DNA of 64,000 nucleotides from Rhodanobacter sp. B04 (GCF_002001125.1 NZ_MUNV01000005.1:496001-560000); one strand, 5' to 3'. Positions 1 to 9,654 are shown, numbered from the stretch's first letter. Made by a program: numbers and translations. Notes: generated by a model from the sequence alone, not told the origin.

Positions 1-613
1 AAAGCTATCCCTGAAGATTTCAGCTGTCAATTGATTTTAGTCAAGAAATCAAACCGCTTCATCACCCCCAACCCGACGAGAACCCTGTCGCGGCAACGCT
101 TTTGAAAGATGTCAAGAACATTCATATGGACATCCATACGTCCATATGAAAATCAATGCAATAACGACATAACCCTCAGAACCCTTATGCATCAAGGCTT
201 TTCACAAAATATCAAGCGATACATCGGAAATTGAAATTTATCGCAAAGCGTTCGCAGCCAACCATGTTTTCAATGCGCCCGCCGCTTGTTTTCCAGATGA
301 ACGGGACACGACTGGAGCGAGCTGCTCATGCGCCCGGACAACGACACAAAGCGTCGTCTGCCGGGTTCGGCGAACCCATCCTGGAGCATCAACGCACATA
401 CCCGAGGCATCCACCGTTCGGACAGCCAGCGCATATATCCCTTCGCGATGGCCATGCCGAGCCGGCATGCCTGGCGCACATGCGCCAGGGGAATCGCACT
501 GGAAAGACATGATGCAAGTCTGGCATCGCGGATGTATCGATTCGCAGCGATCACGCGGCAGATTCATGTCGTGCATGCGCGGCCCGCATGCATGGAATGC
601 GTCGTCCTGAAAC
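1..613. other. A/T-rich intergenic segment with no supported gene
   Basis: No reading frame here looks like a real protein. The frames that exist are Arg/His/Cys-rich and overlap one another on both strands. The first ~230 bases are clearly richer in A/T than the rest of the window, as expected of a promoter region, perhaps for a gene to the left of the window. Two inverted repeats with 8-nt spacers lie at 31-52 and 121-150. Confidence 0.5.
121..150. repeat. 11-bp perfect inverted repeat, 8-nt spacer
   Basis: TTCATATGGAC (121-131) and GTCCATATGAA (140-150) are exact reverse complements around an 8-base spacer. There is no T-tract, so it does not look like an intrinsic terminator. The size and symmetry fit a dimeric regulator's operator in a promoter region. 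A second, weaker inverted repeat (TTGATTT at 31-37, AAATCAA at 46-52) also has an 8-base spacer. Function is inferred only. Confidence 0.5.
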
Positions 614-642
614 GTTACCGGCCGCACTTGGCGGCCGGTAAC
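614..642 (-). terminator. Terminator-like hairpin downstream of gcvH
   Basis: A 12-bp perfect stem (614-625 with 631-642, loop ACTTG on the plus strand) starts 24 bp beyond the gcvH stop codon. Read on the minus strand it is followed by GTTTCAGG, a short weak T-run. It probably ends the gcvT-gcvH transcript, although the U-tract is poor. Confidence 0.55.
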
Positions 643-665
643 ATCAGACAACCTTGTTGTCGGCG

Positions 666-1061
666 TCAGTGGTCGTCGTTCTCTACCAGCTCTTCGTATT
701 CGTTCGCATCGAGCAGTTCGTCGAGCTCTGCACGATCACTCGGGCGCACCAGGAAGATCCAGCCTTCGCCATAAGCATCTTCGTTGATGGTTTCCGGCTT
801 GTCGTTGAGCAGCTCGTTGACCTCGACGACCTCGCCGGAAACCGGCGAGTAGATGTCCGAGGCGGCTTTCACCGACTCCACCACGGCAGCGCCCGTACCC
901 GCCTTCACCGCCGAACCTATTTCCGGCAGCTCGACATATACCAGGTCACCGAGCTGACCTTGCGCATGGTCGGAAATACCCACGCGAACCAGACCGTCGT
1001 CTTCGGCGCGGGCCCACTCGTGGGACTTGAGGAATTTCAGATCGCCAGGAATCTCGCTCAT
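666..1061 (-). CDS. gcvH: Glycine cleavage system H protein
   Basis: This is the lipoyl carrier protein of the glycine cleavage complex. It shuttles the aminomethyl group from the P protein to the T protein and is reduced or oxidised by the L protein in the cytoplasm. The 131-residue length is normal for the family. The lipoyl-lysine motif ESVKAASD places the modified lysine at residue 65, followed by the typical [11 protein letters not shown] stretch and the GWI segment. The C-terminus is very acidic. It lies about 105 bp downstream of gcvT on the same strand and a strong hairpin follows it, so gcvT and gcvH probably form one unit. gcvP is not in this window. Identification is secure. Confidence 0.96.
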   Translation of the reverse strand: MSEIPGDLKFLKSHEWARAEDDGLVRVGISDHAQGQLGDLVYVELPEIGSAVKAGTGAAVVESVKAASDIYSPVSGEVVEVNELLNDKPETINEDAYGEGWIFLVRPSDRAELDELLDANEYEELVENDDH

Positions 1062-1166
1062 GATCGGGTCCAGTCGTTGTGTTCAGTTGAAGGTGCAAGC
1101 GGCGATTCTAGCCACATCCACCGCGGGGAAAAACGTGTCATGGATGACAACGTGGCAGCAGCTCGC

Positions 1167-2267
1167 TCAAATCCCTTCGCAGGGCTTGCCGTCGCGCACG
1201 AACGGATACTTGACCAGCCGCACCGGCACTTCGCGGCCGCGGATGTCGACGCGTACGTCGCCCGCCACCCCCGCCGGAATGCGTGCGAACGCCACCGCCT
1301 TGTTGAGGGTCGGCGCAAAACTGCCGGACAGGATTTCGCCCTCGCCGTTGGCGGTAAGCACCTTCTGGCCGTGGCGCAACACGCCCTTGTCGTCCAGCAC
1401 CAGTCCGACCATCACGCGCGGCACACCGGTCGCCTTCTGCTGCTCCAGTGCGGCACGGCCGATGAAGGCGCGGCCCTCGTCCAGCGCGATCGTCCAGCCC
1501 AGGTTCGCCTCCCATGGCGATACCGTCTCGTCCATGTCCTGGCCATAGAGATTCATGCCGGCCTCCAGCCGCAGCGTGTCGCGCGCGCCGAGGCCGGCGG
1601 GTGCGACGCCGCTCGTGGCAAGCGCCTCCCACAAGGCAACGGCGTGTTCGTTCGGCACGATGATCTCGAAACCATCCTCGCCGGTATAGCCGGTACGCGC
1701 GACAAACAGCGGCATGCCGTGCGGCCCCTGGGCGGCGGCGGCGGCGAACTTGCCCAGCTTCTCGATGCGCGCACGGTCGACCTCGTGCAGCAGGCCGAGC
1801 ACTTTCGCGCGGGCGCCGGGCCCCTGCACCGCGATCATCGCGAAATCCGGGCGCTCCTTCACCTCCACGCCGAACGCCTGCGCCTGCCGCTCGATCCACG
1901 CCAGATCCTTCACCCGGGTGGATGCATTGACCACCAGCCGGAAGTGCGCCTCATCGAAGAAGTAGACGATCAGGTCGTCGATCACGCCGCCCTGTTCGTT
2001 GAGCATGCAGGAGTACAGCGCCTTGCCAGTGACCTTCAGCTTGTCGACGCTGTTGGCCAGCAGATGGCGCAGGAACTCCCGCGTGCGCGCACCGTGCAGG
2101 TCGATCACCGTCATGTGCGAGACGTCGAACATGCCGGCGTCGCGGCGCACCGCATGATGCTCCTCGATCTGCGAGCCGTAGTTGATCGGCATGTCCCAGC
2201 CGCCGAAATCGACCATCCGCGCGCCAAGCGCACGATGGGTGGCGTTGAGTACGGTCTTCTCGGTCAT
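1167..2267 (-). CDS. gcvT: Glycine cleavage system T protein (aminomethyltransferase)
   Basis: The T protein transfers the methylene group from the aminomethylated H protein to tetrahydrofolate and releases ammonia. From the ATG at 2267 it is 366 residues, the usual GcvT length. The N-terminus ([19 protein letters not shown]) and the blocks [23 protein letters not shown] and YTGEDGFEI are characteristic. The frame is open further upstream to 2321, but the added residues do not look like the family, and a short AAGG lies upstream of 2267. The gene sits 93 bp downstream of an amidase gene on the same strand and upstream of gcvH. I looked for a glycine riboswitch in the short leader and saw none. 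Confidence 0.95.
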   Translation of the reverse strand: MTEKTVLNATHRALGARMVDFGGWDMPINYGSQIEEHHAVRRDAGMFDVSHMTVIDLHGARTREFLRHLLANSVDKLKVTGKALYSCMLNEQGGVIDDLIVYFFDEAHFRLVVNASTRVKDLAWIERQAQAFGVEVKERPDFAMIAVQGPGARAKVLGLLHEVDRARIEKLGKFAAAAAQGPHGMPLFVARTGYTGEDGFEIIVPNEHAVALWEALATSGVAPAGLGARDTLRLEAGMNLYGQDMDETVSPWEANLGWTIALDEGRAFIGRAALEQQKATGVPRVMVGLVLDDKGVLRHGQKVLTANGEGEILSGSFAPTLNKAVAFARIPAGVAGDVRVDIRGREVPVRLVKYPFVRDGKPCEGI

Positions 2268-2360
2268 CACGGAACTGCCTTGCGGGGAAAGGCTTGCATT
2301 ATCGCCGCCGGCACGGGGCAATCCAAGCGATACCGGCTGCGGCGAGGCATCCCCTCTCGA

Positions 2361-3758
2361 TCAGGCAAGCACCGGATAGACCGGATCGACGTCCAGCGTC
2401 GCCGCACACACCGATGCCAGTTCCAGCAGACGCAAGTCGGAACCACGTGCGCCGACCAGTTGCAGGCCGATCGGCAATCCGCTGGGCAGCATGCCCATCG
2501 GCAGGCTGACGGCCGGGCAACCGGCGAGACTGGCGAAGCTGGTCAGGTCGGCCTGTGAATCGGGCACCGGCCCATCCAGCGGAAACGCACCCTGCGGCGT
2601 GGTCGGCAGCACCAGCACGTCGACCTGGGCGAACAACCGGCGCATCTTCAGGGCCGCCGCATCGAGCACGCGATCCGCCACGGCATAGTCAGCCGCGCTC
2701 TTGGTCGCCGCGTAACCGAGCATGCCGCGGAAGCCCGCGGACACCGGAGGCTCGCCATTGGCCAGGTCGGCAGCGAAGGTGCCGAGCATCTCGGCCTCCA
2801 TCAGCAACAGGCCGGCACGGCGGGTGCGCGCGAAATCCCAGTCGGCGAAATCCACCGTGCGCCGATCGCCGAGCGCATGCGGCAGCTTGGCCAGGGCCGC
2901 CTCGAACACTTCGATCACCTCCGACTGCACGCCGACCGCCGCCAGATCCGGCAGCAGGCCGGTGCGCAGATTGCCCGGCTCCCAGTCCGGCAGCGCGAAC
3001 GCGACCCGGCGGCGGCGCGAGCGCGCATCATCCGCGTCGTAGCCGGCCAGCACCTGCAGCAGCACGGTGAGGTCATCCGCACTGCGCGCGAGCAAACCGA
3101 CCGCATCGAGTCGCCGTGCCGCCGGCACCAGACCGCGCGCGGAAATCTCGCCATGCGTCGGCTTGAGCGCGTAGACACCGCAGTAACTGGCCGGGATGCG
3201 GATGGAACCCAGGCTGTCCGATCCGACCGCCGCCACAGCCAGACCTGCCGCCACGGCTGCCGCAGCACCTCCGGAGGAGCCGCCGGCCGTGTAGCCGTGC
3301 CGGTGCGGATTGTGCGTCGCGCCGAAATGCGGGTTGTTGGTAGTCGCGCCCAGCGCACCCTCATCCATATTGGTCTTGCCCACCAGCACCGCGCCGGATG
3401 CACGCAGCCGCGCCACCACATGCGCGTCATCGCGCGCTGGCTTGTTGCGGCCAGGCAGACCGGCACGGGTCGGCCACCCGGCCATGTCGAAATTGTCCTT
3501 CAACGCCAGCGGAATGCCGTCGAGCCGCCCGATCACGCCGTCTCGGCGGCGTCGATCCGCCATGTGTGCCTGCTCCTGCAGCAACCCCGAACGCTGATCC
3601 ACATAAGCGTTGAGTTCGGGATTGAGCCGTTCGATCGCCTGCTGGTAGGCATCCGCCAGTGCCTGCGGCTGCACGCGCCCCACCGCCAACCAATGCAACA
3701 GCTGGCACAACGAAGCTCGGCGCAGGTCCAGATCGGCGATCGGCGGCATCGAATTCAT
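2361..3758 (-). CDS. Amidase signature family protein
   Basis: The protein is a 465-residue member of the amidase signature family, hydrolysing amide bonds with a Ser-cisSer-Lys triad. The triad is visible as Lys87 (ALKDNF), Ser162 in GGSSGG (159-164) and nucleophile Ser185 in DSLGSIRIPAS. A good ribosome-binding site (GGGAG) sits just before the ATG at 3758. Resemblance to GatA is strong in the core, but no gatB or gatC is nearby and the C-terminus is Ala/Leu-rich rather than GatA-like. A stand-alone amidase (allophanate-hydrolase- or AtzE-like) is therefore more likely than a subunit of the tRNA amidotransferase. The substrate cannot be told. It precedes gcvT on the same strand and may be co-transcribed with it. 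Confidence 0.85.
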   Translation of the reverse strand: MNSMPPIADLDLRRASLCQLLHWLAVGRVQPQALADAYQQAIERLNPELNAYVDQRSGLLQEQAHMADRRRRDGVIGRLDGIPLALKDNFDMAGWPTRAGLPGRNKPARDDAHVVARLRASGAVLVGKTNMDEGALGATTNNPHFGATHNPHRHGYTAGGSSGGAAAAVAAGLAVAAVGSDSLGSIRIPASYCGVYALKPTHGEISARGLVPAARRLDAVGLLARSADDLTVLLQVLAGYDADDARSRRRRVAFALPDWEPGNLRTGLLPDLAAVGVQSEVIEVFEAALAKLPHALGDRRTVDFADWDFARTRRAGLLLMEAEMLGTFAADLANGEPPVSAGFRGMLGYAATKSAADYAVADRVLDAAALKMRRLFAQVDVLVLPTTPQGAFPLDGPVPDSQADLTSFASLAGCPAVSLPMGMLPSGLPIGLQLVGARGSDLRLLELASVCAATLDVDPVYPVLA

Positions 3759-3937
3759 GAAAACTCCCAGCAGGTGTCCGGATTATCACCGCGTCTGGTG
3801 AAACGATTGCAAGCGGTAGCGCAACACGCGTTGCCGCGCGGCACGTGAAACCGGACAATGGCCGCCTGGTCCATACCCTCACGCACGGCATCTGCCTGCT
3901 TACCGTGCCCGCCTTACTGCGATGCTTGGAGTCCGCC

Positions 3938-5539
3938 ATGAGCGAACGCGAAACAATGGAATACGACATCGTCGTCGTCGGTGCCGGGCCGGCCGGGCTG
4001 TCGTTCGCGATCCGCCTCAAGCAACTGCAGCCTGATGTCAGTGTCTGCGTGATCGAGAAAGCCTCGACCATCGGCGCGCAGATCCTCTCCGGTGCGGTGA
4101 TCGAGCCGCAGCCGCTGGATGCGCTGCTGCCCGGCTGGCGCGACCGGCCACCGCCTATTTGCGTGCCGGCTGGCGAAGACGAATTCTGGCTGCTCAGCAA
4201 GACCGGTGGCCGCAAGCTGCCGGTGCCCCCGGGCATGCACAACCACGGCAACTTCATCGTCTCGCTGGGCGCGATGTGCGCGTGGCTGGCGCCGCAGGCC
4301 GAGGCGCTGGGGGTGGATGTGTTCCCCGGCTTCGCCGCCGCCGACACCATCCACAACGAGGACGGTTCGGTCGCCGGCGTGCGCATCGGCGACATGGGCG
4401 TGGCGAAGGACGGCACGCACAAGCCCGGCTACACCGAAGGCATCGACATCAAGGCCAAGGTCACCGTGTTGGCCGAAGGCGCGCGCGGCAGCCTGACCAA
4501 GCAGCTGATCAAGCGCTTCAAGCTGGACCGGGACAGCGATCCGCAGGGTTACTCGATCGGCATCAAGGAGCTGTGGCAGGTGCCGACCGGGCGCGTGACG
4601 CCGGGCAAGATCGTGCACAGCTTCGGCTGGCCGGCGGACAGCCACACCTACGGCGGCAGCTTCCTGTATCACCTGGACCAGGATCGTATCGCGCTCGGCT
4701 ACGTCAGCGGGCTCGATTACAGCGACCCGAACTACCAGCCGTGGGAAGCCTTCCAGCAATGGAAGAACCACCCGATGATGAAATCGCTGCTGGACGGCGG
4801 CAGCATCCTTTCGGCCGGCGCGCGCGCGATCGTCACCGGCGGCTATCAGTCGCTGCCGAAAACCGAGATGCCGGGCGCGCTGCTGATCGGCGACACCGCC
4901 GGCCTGCTCAACGTGCCCAAGATCAAGGGTACGCATCAGGCGATCAGGAGCGGCATGCTCGCCGCCGAACACCTGGTTGCGAACGAGCTGAAATCTGCCG
5001 GCTTCGACGCGAAGCTGCGCGGCTCCGAGGTGATGGCGGAGTTGAAGAAAGTCCGCAACATCAAGCCTGCGTTCAAGAAGGGCCTGTGGTTCGGCATGTT
5101 GAACGCCGCCTGGGAAACCATCACCGGCGGCGGCTCGCCGTGGACGCTGAAGAACAAGGCCGACTGGTCGTCACTGCACAAGCTGGGCGCGCAGGAGGAG
5201 CCGAAACGCGACTACGTGCAACGCACGCTGGCCCCGCGCGACCGCCTCGCCGGCGTCTACTTCGCCGCCACCGAACACGACGAGGACCAGCCGATCCATC
5301 TGCACGTGGCCGATACCTCGGTCTGCGTCACCCAGTGCGCGGAGGAATACGGCAACCCCTGCACCCGCTTCTGTCCGGCGAATGTCTACGAAATCGTCGA
5401 CGACGAGGCTGGCAAGCGCCTGCAGATCAACGCGGCCAACTGCGTGCACTGCAAGACCTGCGACATCAAGGACCCCTATCAGATCATCAACTGGGTGACG
5501 CCGGAAGGCGGCTCGGGACCGAATTACCAGAACCTGTAA
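3938..5539 (+). CDS. Electron transfer flavoprotein-ubiquinone oxidoreductase
   Basis: ETF-QO passes electrons from reduced ETF to the ubiquinone pool at the membrane. The 533-residue protein opens with an FAD-binding motif (VVVGAGPAGLSFAIRL, about residues 12-27) and ends with the 4Fe-4S ligands, Cys479 in CTRFCP plus Cys502, Cys505 and Cys508 in CVHCKTC. Internal blocks such as GDTAGLLNVPKIKGTHQAI are family hallmarks. The start at 3938 is chosen because TTGGAG precedes it and the NAD/FAD fold begins shortly after; the frame extends upstream to 3845 without family similarity. Its partners etfB and etfA lie at 7754-9536, separated from it by two glycosyltransferase genes. Confidence 0.95.
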   Translation: MSERETMEYDIVVVGAGPAGLSFAIRLKQLQPDVSVCVIEKASTIGAQILSGAVIEPQPLDALLPGWRDRPPPICVPAGEDEFWLLSKTGGRKLPVPPGMHNHGNFIVSLGAMCAWLAPQAEALGVDVFPGFAAADTIHNEDGSVAGVRIGDMGVAKDGTHKPGYTEGIDIKAKVTVLAEGARGSLTKQLIKRFKLDRDSDPQGYSIGIKELWQVPTGRVTPGKIVHSFGWPADSHTYGGSFLYHLDQDRIALGYVSGLDYSDPNYQPWEAFQQWKNHPMMKSLLDGGSILSAGARAIVTGGYQSLPKTEMPGALLIGDTAGLLNVPKIKGTHQAIRSGMLAAEHLVANELKSAGFDAKLRGSEVMAELKKVRNIKPAFKKGLWFGMLNAAWETITGGGSPWTLKNKADWSSLHKLGAQEEPKRDYVQRTLAPRDRLAGVYFAATEHDEDQPIHLHVADTSVCVTQCAEEYGNPCTRFCPANVYEIVDDEAGKRLQINAANCVHCKTCDIKDPYQIINWVTPEGGSGPNYQNL

Positions 5540-5559
5540 GCGACGGCATCAGACACGAC

Positions 5560-6495
5560 TCAATCATGCCCGGACAGGTCCGCCGGGCACGCACCCCGCT
5601 GCCCGCGCCAGCCATCGCGCAGGCCGCGCAGCATGCAACGCAGGTTGCGCAGCCGCGGTCCGATCAGTACACCGAACAGCAACAGCTTGGCCAGCACGCG
5701 CGGCACATCCTGGGCCACCCACGCGCGTGGCGTGTGCGGCATCCGGTACAGCAACAGGCGGTTGCGCATCATGTAGTAAAGCCGCAGCGGCCCATGCACC
5801 ACGACCTGGCCAATGCCGAAAGGCAGCGCGCGACGGGCATCGCCCAGCCTGTGGTGCATCGTCGCCGCGCATGCGCCGTACAAGGCATAACCCTGGGCCC
5901 GGGCGCGAAAGCTCCATTCCAGATCCACGTTGTCGATGAACAGGCCTTCGTCCATCGGACCGACGCGATCGATCACTTCGAGCGGAATCAGCGCACCCGA
6001 GCTGATCAGGAAATCGCAGGCAATATGCTGGGTATCGCTTGCACACCACAGCTTGCGATTCAGCGGAAAACCGATGCGCACGAAGGGTGCATCGCGATGC
6101 TCGCGCAAATCATGAAAGCGTGGCCCCACTGCAGCGATCCGGTTCGGCGCCAATGCCTGAAGCGCCTGCCGCAACGACGCCACCATCCCGGCATCCGGCT
6201 CGCTGTCCTGATCCAGCAGCAGTACATGGCGATATCCGTGTGAGCGCGCCCAGGCGATGCCGATGTTCTGCGCAGCCGCCAGACCGAGGTTGTACGGCTG
6301 CTCCAGCAATGCCCCGCCCCGGTGCGACAGGCTCTCGGCCAATGCCTGCTGCCAGCCGCCCGCACTGGCATTGTCGACCAGCGCGACAGCGCCGACCTGA
6401 ATCGCCACCTTGTCGACAAGGCTCGATATGGCGGCAGGCTCGGGCTGATAGCTCACGATCACCGCGCAGACGTCGGTCATGCATAACTCAGTCAT
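5560..6495 (-). CDS. GT2 glycosyltransferase, rhamnosyltransferase-like
   Basis: The protein is a cytoplasmic family 2 glycosyltransferase of 311 residues. The N-terminal nucleotide-binding segment (VCAVIVSYQPEP), the VALVDNAS strand and the acidic metal-binding motif LLLDQDSEPD are visible, and DNVDLEWSFRARAQGY fits the catalytic-base region of the RfbF-type rhamnosyltransferase group. A basic C-terminal tail (VLIGPRLRNLRCMLRGLRDG) may contact the membrane. Its ATG at 6495 overlaps the end of the upstream GT2 gene by 8 bp, indicating translational coupling; ATG 6480 is an alternative. It converges on the ETF-QO gene with only 20 bp between them. Donor and acceptor are not determined, although dTDP-rhamnose is made by rmlBACD in this window. 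Confidence 0.88.
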   Translation of the reverse strand: MTELCMTDVCAVIVSYQPEPAAISSLVDKVAIQVGAVALVDNASAGGWQQALAESLSHRGGALLEQPYNLGLAAAQNIGIAWARSHGYRHVLLLDQDSEPDAGMVASLRQALQALAPNRIAAVGPRFHDLREHRDAPFVRIGFPLNRKLWCASDTQHIACDFLISSGALIPLEVIDRVGPMDEGLFIDNVDLEWSFRARAQGYALYGACAATMHHRLGDARRALPFGIGQVVVHGPLRLYYMMRNRLLLYRMPHTPRAWVAQDVPRVLAKLLLFGVLIGPRLRNLRCMLRGLRDGWRGQRGACPADLSGHD

Positions 6496-7480
6496 GGCGC
6501 AGCAGATCCCGCAGTACGGAGCGGCCACCGGTGCCGTAAAGCCCGTAACAACCCTCGCGCGCCTCATGCAGCACCGGCAGCAGCCGTCGCAGCCTTGGCA
6601 ATCGGCCGATCGCGACACGCCGCTCGAAGTGGGATCGCTTGTGCCGGATCTGCACGGCACGTTCGACGCCATCACGAAGCCCTGCCTCCGCCAGGAACGC
6701 CTCGAGCCGCCGCAGCCGCCCCGCCTCATCGGACAACAGCCGGCCACGCGGAAGCAGCAGGTCACGCCATTTCATCGCCAGCGTGCGCCGGCGCATGCCG
6801 ATCTGGTTGGCGTCGTGCTGGCGGTAGTCGATCAGTGGCTCGTCGATGAAATCGACGCGGCCAGCCGCAGCCGCCACCGCGGCCAGCCATTCGTCGTGAA
6901 TCCAGTCCTGCGCGACCGGCAGCGCCAGCTCGACCAATTCGCGCCTGAATGCGGCAGTGGCGCCCGTCACGAAGCTGCGCCGCAGCACCACCTCGAAGGC
7001 ACGATCCGCATGGATCGCCTGCTTTTCCTCCGCGGTCAGCTGCAAGGCATCGAACAGCGAACATCCGAGGGACTCGCCACCGGCATCCACCAGGCGTGCA
7101 TCGCTGTGCAGCAACAACAAGGATGGATCGGCCCGAAAGCGCTCCGCCATGCTGGCCAGCTTGTCCGGCCGCCAGACATCATCCTGGTCGCACAAGAACA
7201 GCACGTCGCCGCCAGCCTGCCGCAGCCCCGCTGAAAAATTTTCCACATAACCTAGGTTGGCTGGATTGCGTCGCAGCCGCACCTCGATGCCGGCATGCCG
7301 CGCACGTTCGGCAAACCGCTGCAGGATCTCCGGCGTGGCGTCGGTCGAGCCATCGTCGCCGATCACGATCTCGTCGGGCAGCCGGGTCTGCGCCAGCAGG
7401 CTGTCCAGCTGCGGTTGCAGGTAGGCGGCCCCGTTGTAGGTGCAGATCACGATGGAAAGGCGGGGTTGCGTCATGCTCAC
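6488..7480 (-). CDS. GT2 glycosyltransferase
   Basis: This is a family 2 glycosyltransferase of 330 residues. LSIVICTYNGAAYL begins the GT-A fold, IGDDGSTDAT binds the nucleotide, CDQDDVW is the metal-binding site and WIHDEWLAA the acceptor or catalytic region. It resembles rhamnosyl-type O-antigen transferases. Either ATG 7480 or ATG 7474 could start it. It is the first gene of a two-gene operon with the GT2 gene that follows (8-bp overlap) and is transcribed away from etfB. Both genes interrupt the ETF-QO/etfBA group, so they look like an extension of the surface-glycan island beyond its usual etfA boundary. Confidence 0.88.
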   Translation of the reverse strand: MSMTQPRLSIVICTYNGAAYLQPQLDSLLAQTRLPDEIVIGDDGSTDATPEILQRFAERARHAGIEVRLRRNPANLGYVENFSAGLRQAGGDVLFLCDQDDVWRPDKLASMAERFRADPSLLLLHSDARLVDAGGESLGCSLFDALQLTAEEKQAIHADRAFEVVLRRSFVTGATAAFRRELVELALPVAQDWIHDEWLAAVAAAAGRVDFIDEPLIDYRQHDANQIGMRRRTLAMKWRDLLLPRGRLLSDEAGRLRRLEAFLAEAGLRDGVERAVQIRHKRSHFERRVAIGRLPRLRRLLPVLHEAREGCYGLYGTGGRSVLRDLLRHD

Positions 7481-7691
7481 TCGTTGCTGCAGATAGCCAG
7501 GCCGTCACGATGACGCATCCCTATGAACCGCGCCGACCGTTACCGGCCATCGTCCTCGGGCAAACGGCAGACACCGCCTCGACGCTCATGCCAGGCGGCG
7601 CCCCATCATACTGAAAGACCGGCCCAGGCCAGCCAAAGGGCGACCTGACGATGAATACAGGCCACTTCCGAGCCATGGTGCCGGCTCGGGT

Positions 7692-7697
7692 TAGAAT
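7692..7697 (+). promoter_or_regulatory. Possible -10 element for etfBA
   Basis: TAGAAT matches the sigma-70 -10 hexamer at five of six positions and lies 56 bp upstream of the etfB start. No convincing -35 hexamer sits 16-18 bp further up, so this is tentative. Confidence 0.35.
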
Positions 7698-7753
7698 AGT
7701 GCGCTGCTTCATTACCGCATGCGCCCCGCAGGCGCCCGTAGAAGGAATCGTTG

Positions 7754-8500
7754 ATGAAAATTCTGGTCGGCTACAAGCGCGTGGTGGATTACAACGTGCG
7801 CATCCAGGTCAAACCCGACGGCACCGGTGTGGTCACCGACGGCGTCAAGCTGTCCGCCAACCCGTTCGATGACATCGCACTGGAAGAGGCTCTGCGCCTG
7901 CGCGAGAAAGGCGTCGCCACGGAAGTCATCGTGGTCGGCATCGGTCCGGCCGATCTCACCGCGCACCTGCGCAATGGCCTGGCGATGGGCGCCAACCGCG
8001 CGATCCACGTAGTCACCGCCGACGCCGTGCAGCCGCTGACCGCGGCGCGCGTATTCCTCAAGCTGATCGAAAAGGAGCAACCGGAACTGGTGATCCTGGG
8101 CAAGCAGGCGATCGACGACGACGCCAACCAGACCGGCCAGATGCTGGCCGCGCTGTGGGATCGCCCGCAGGCCACCTTCGCCAGCAGGGTCGACATCGCC
8201 GACGGCAAGGCCACGGTGACCCGCGAGGTCGATGCCGGACTGGAAGTGATCGAGGCCGAGCTGCCGGCGGTGATCACAACCGACCTGCGCCTGAACGAGC
8301 CGCGCTTCATCAAGCTGCCGGACATCATGAAGGCGAAGTCCAAGCCGATCGACAGCATCGAGTTCGGTTCGCTCGGCGTCGAGGCGCACGATCATCTGAG
8401 GACCACGCACTACGCGGCCCCCGCCAAGCGCAGCAAGGGCGTGATGGTGAAGGATGCGGCCGAACTGGTCGCGGCGCTGAAGCAGAAAGGTCTGCTGTAA
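7754..8500 (+). CDS. etfB: Electron transfer flavoprotein beta subunit
   Basis: EtfB forms the FAD/AMP-containing ETF heterodimer with EtfA, collecting electrons from acyl-CoA and other dehydrogenases. The 248-residue length is typical. MKILVGYKRVVDYNVRIQVK at the N-terminus, the AMP-binding segment GKQAIDDDANQTGQM and the VTREVDAGLEVIE recognition region are characteristic. The ATG at 7754 is preceded by AAGGA, so it is preferred over the TTG just before it. etfA follows after a 91-bp gap on the same strand. Confidence 0.96.
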   Translation: MKILVGYKRVVDYNVRIQVKPDGTGVVTDGVKLSANPFDDIALEEALRLREKGVATEVIVVGIGPADLTAHLRNGLAMGANRAIHVVTADAVQPLTAARVFLKLIEKEQPELVILGKQAIDDDANQTGQMLAALWDRPQATFASRVDIADGKATVTREVDAGLEVIEAELPAVITTDLRLNEPRFIKLPDIMKAKSKPIDSIEFGSLGVEAHDHLRTTHYAAPAKRSKGVMVKDAAELVAALKQKGLL

Positions 8501-8591
8501 CCCCCAATCCTGCAGGAGCCCACCGTGTGGGCGGTGCTTCTCGTCGCATCGCCCACAGGGTGGGGCCCTGCACAAAGCTTCGGAGACACAC

Positions 8592-9536
8592 ATGAGCAAG
8601 ATTCTGGTCATCGCCGAACATCTGGGCGGCAAACTCAATTCCTCCACCGCACGCGCCGTGAGTGCCGCCGCGGCCGTCAAAGCCGACGCCATCGACGTGC
8701 TAGTGCTGTCCGACGCGCCTGACGCGATCGCCGCCGAAGCGGCGAAGATCGACGGCGTGAGCCGCGTGCTCACCATCGCGCGGTCCGACAACGCGCACGC
8801 ACTGGCTACCGTACTGGCCCCGCAGATCGCCAAGGCTGCCGCCGGCTACAGCCACGTATTCGTGCCGTCCACCACGTTCGGCAAGGACATCGCCCCGCGC
8901 GTCGCCGCCCTGCTCGGCGTGGCCCAGGTCAGCGACGTGATGAGCGTGGAAGCCGCACACACCTTCAAGCGCCCGATCTACGCCGGCAACGCGATCATCA
9001 CGGTCGAGGCCGACGCCAGCCACACCGTGGTCGCCACGATCCGTTCCGCCTCGTGGGCTGCCGCAGGCAATGCCGCCAGCAGTGCGCCGATCGAAGCACT
9101 GGCCATCGACGTGACACTGCCCACGCATACCCGCTTCGTCGAACTGAAGCAGGGCAGCAGCGACCGCCCCGACCTGCAGAGCGCCAGCAAGGTCGTCTCC
9201 GGCGGCCGTGGCGTCGGCTCCAAGGAAAACTTCGAGATCATCTACAAGTTCGCCGACCGGATCGGCGCCGCCGTCGGCGCTTCGCGCGCCGCCGTCGACG
9301 CCGGCTACGTGCCGAGCGAGCTGCAGGTCGGCCAGACCGGCAAGATCATCGCCCCCGAGCTGTACATGGCGATTGGCATCTCCGGCGCGATCCAGCACCT
9401 CACCGGCATCAAGGATGCCGGCACCATCGTGGCGATCAACAAGGACGGCGAGGCGCCGATCTTCGAGATAGCCGACATCGGCCTGGTGGGCGACCTGTTC
9501 AAGCTGATTCCGGAGCTGGAGCAGGCGATCGGTTAA
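8592..9536 (+). CDS. etfA: Electron transfer flavoprotein alpha subunit
   Basis: EtfA is the FAD-binding subunit of ETF. The 314-residue protein shows the usual N-terminal domain ([13 protein letters not shown]) and the C-terminal FAD-binding domain with [13 protein letters not shown] and [12 protein letters not shown] followed by [17 protein letters not shown] ribosome-binding site precedes the ATG. It pairs with etfB and, by established work on Xanthomonas, etfA marks one border of the LPS biosynthesis island, whose genes indeed begin directly downstream here. Confidence 0.96.
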   Translation: MSKILVIAEHLGGKLNSSTARAVSAAAAVKADAIDVLVLSDAPDAIAAEAAKIDGVSRVLTIARSDNAHALATVLAPQIAKAAAGYSHVFVPSTTFGKDIAPRVAALLGVAQVSDVMSVEAAHTFKRPIYAGNAIITVEADASHTVVATIRSASWAAAGNAASSAPIEALAIDVTLPTHTRFVELKQGSSDRPDLQSASKVVSGGRGVGSKENFEIIYKFADRIGAAVGASRAAVDAGYVPSELQVGQTGKIIAPELYMAIGISGAIQHLTGIKDAGTIVAINKDGEAPIFEIADIGLVGDLFKLIPELEQAIG

Positions 9537-9584
9537 GCCGCGTGCAGGTGACCGCGGTTGCGCGCACGCACGCTCCTTTGCTGA

Positions 9585-9621
9585 CTGACGCATTGCCCGC
9601 CGAATGCAGGCCATGCGTCAG
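9585..9621. terminator. Inverted repeat between convergent etfA and methyltransferase genes
   Basis: CTGACGCAT (9585-9593) and ATGCGTCAG (9613-9621) pair perfectly around a 19-nt loop, 48 bp past the etfA stop. There is no T-run, so a terminator role is only suggested by its position between converging genes. Confidence 0.35.
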
Positions 9622-9654
9622 CGACACGGGACTTCGATGCCAGGACAAGCGCGG

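Noticed and set aside
328-774. 148-residue frame with a serine-rich end
   Set aside because: The serine run is the complement of the acidic gcvH C-terminus; the rest has no recognisable feature.
2268-2360. Glycine riboswitch upstream of gcvT
   Set aside because: The 93-bp gap lacks the conserved paired-aptamer core bases and is too short for the usual tandem structure.
654-2558. 634-residue plus-strand frame antisense to gcvH and gcvT
   Set aside because: It is a shadow of GC-rich codons. It has no family resemblance and is rich in Arg, His and Gln, while the opposite strand encodes clear GcvH and GcvT.
4159-6243. 694-residue plus-strand frame over ETF-QO
   Set aside because: It is out of frame with ETF-QO and its composition is Arg/Gly/Gln-rich.
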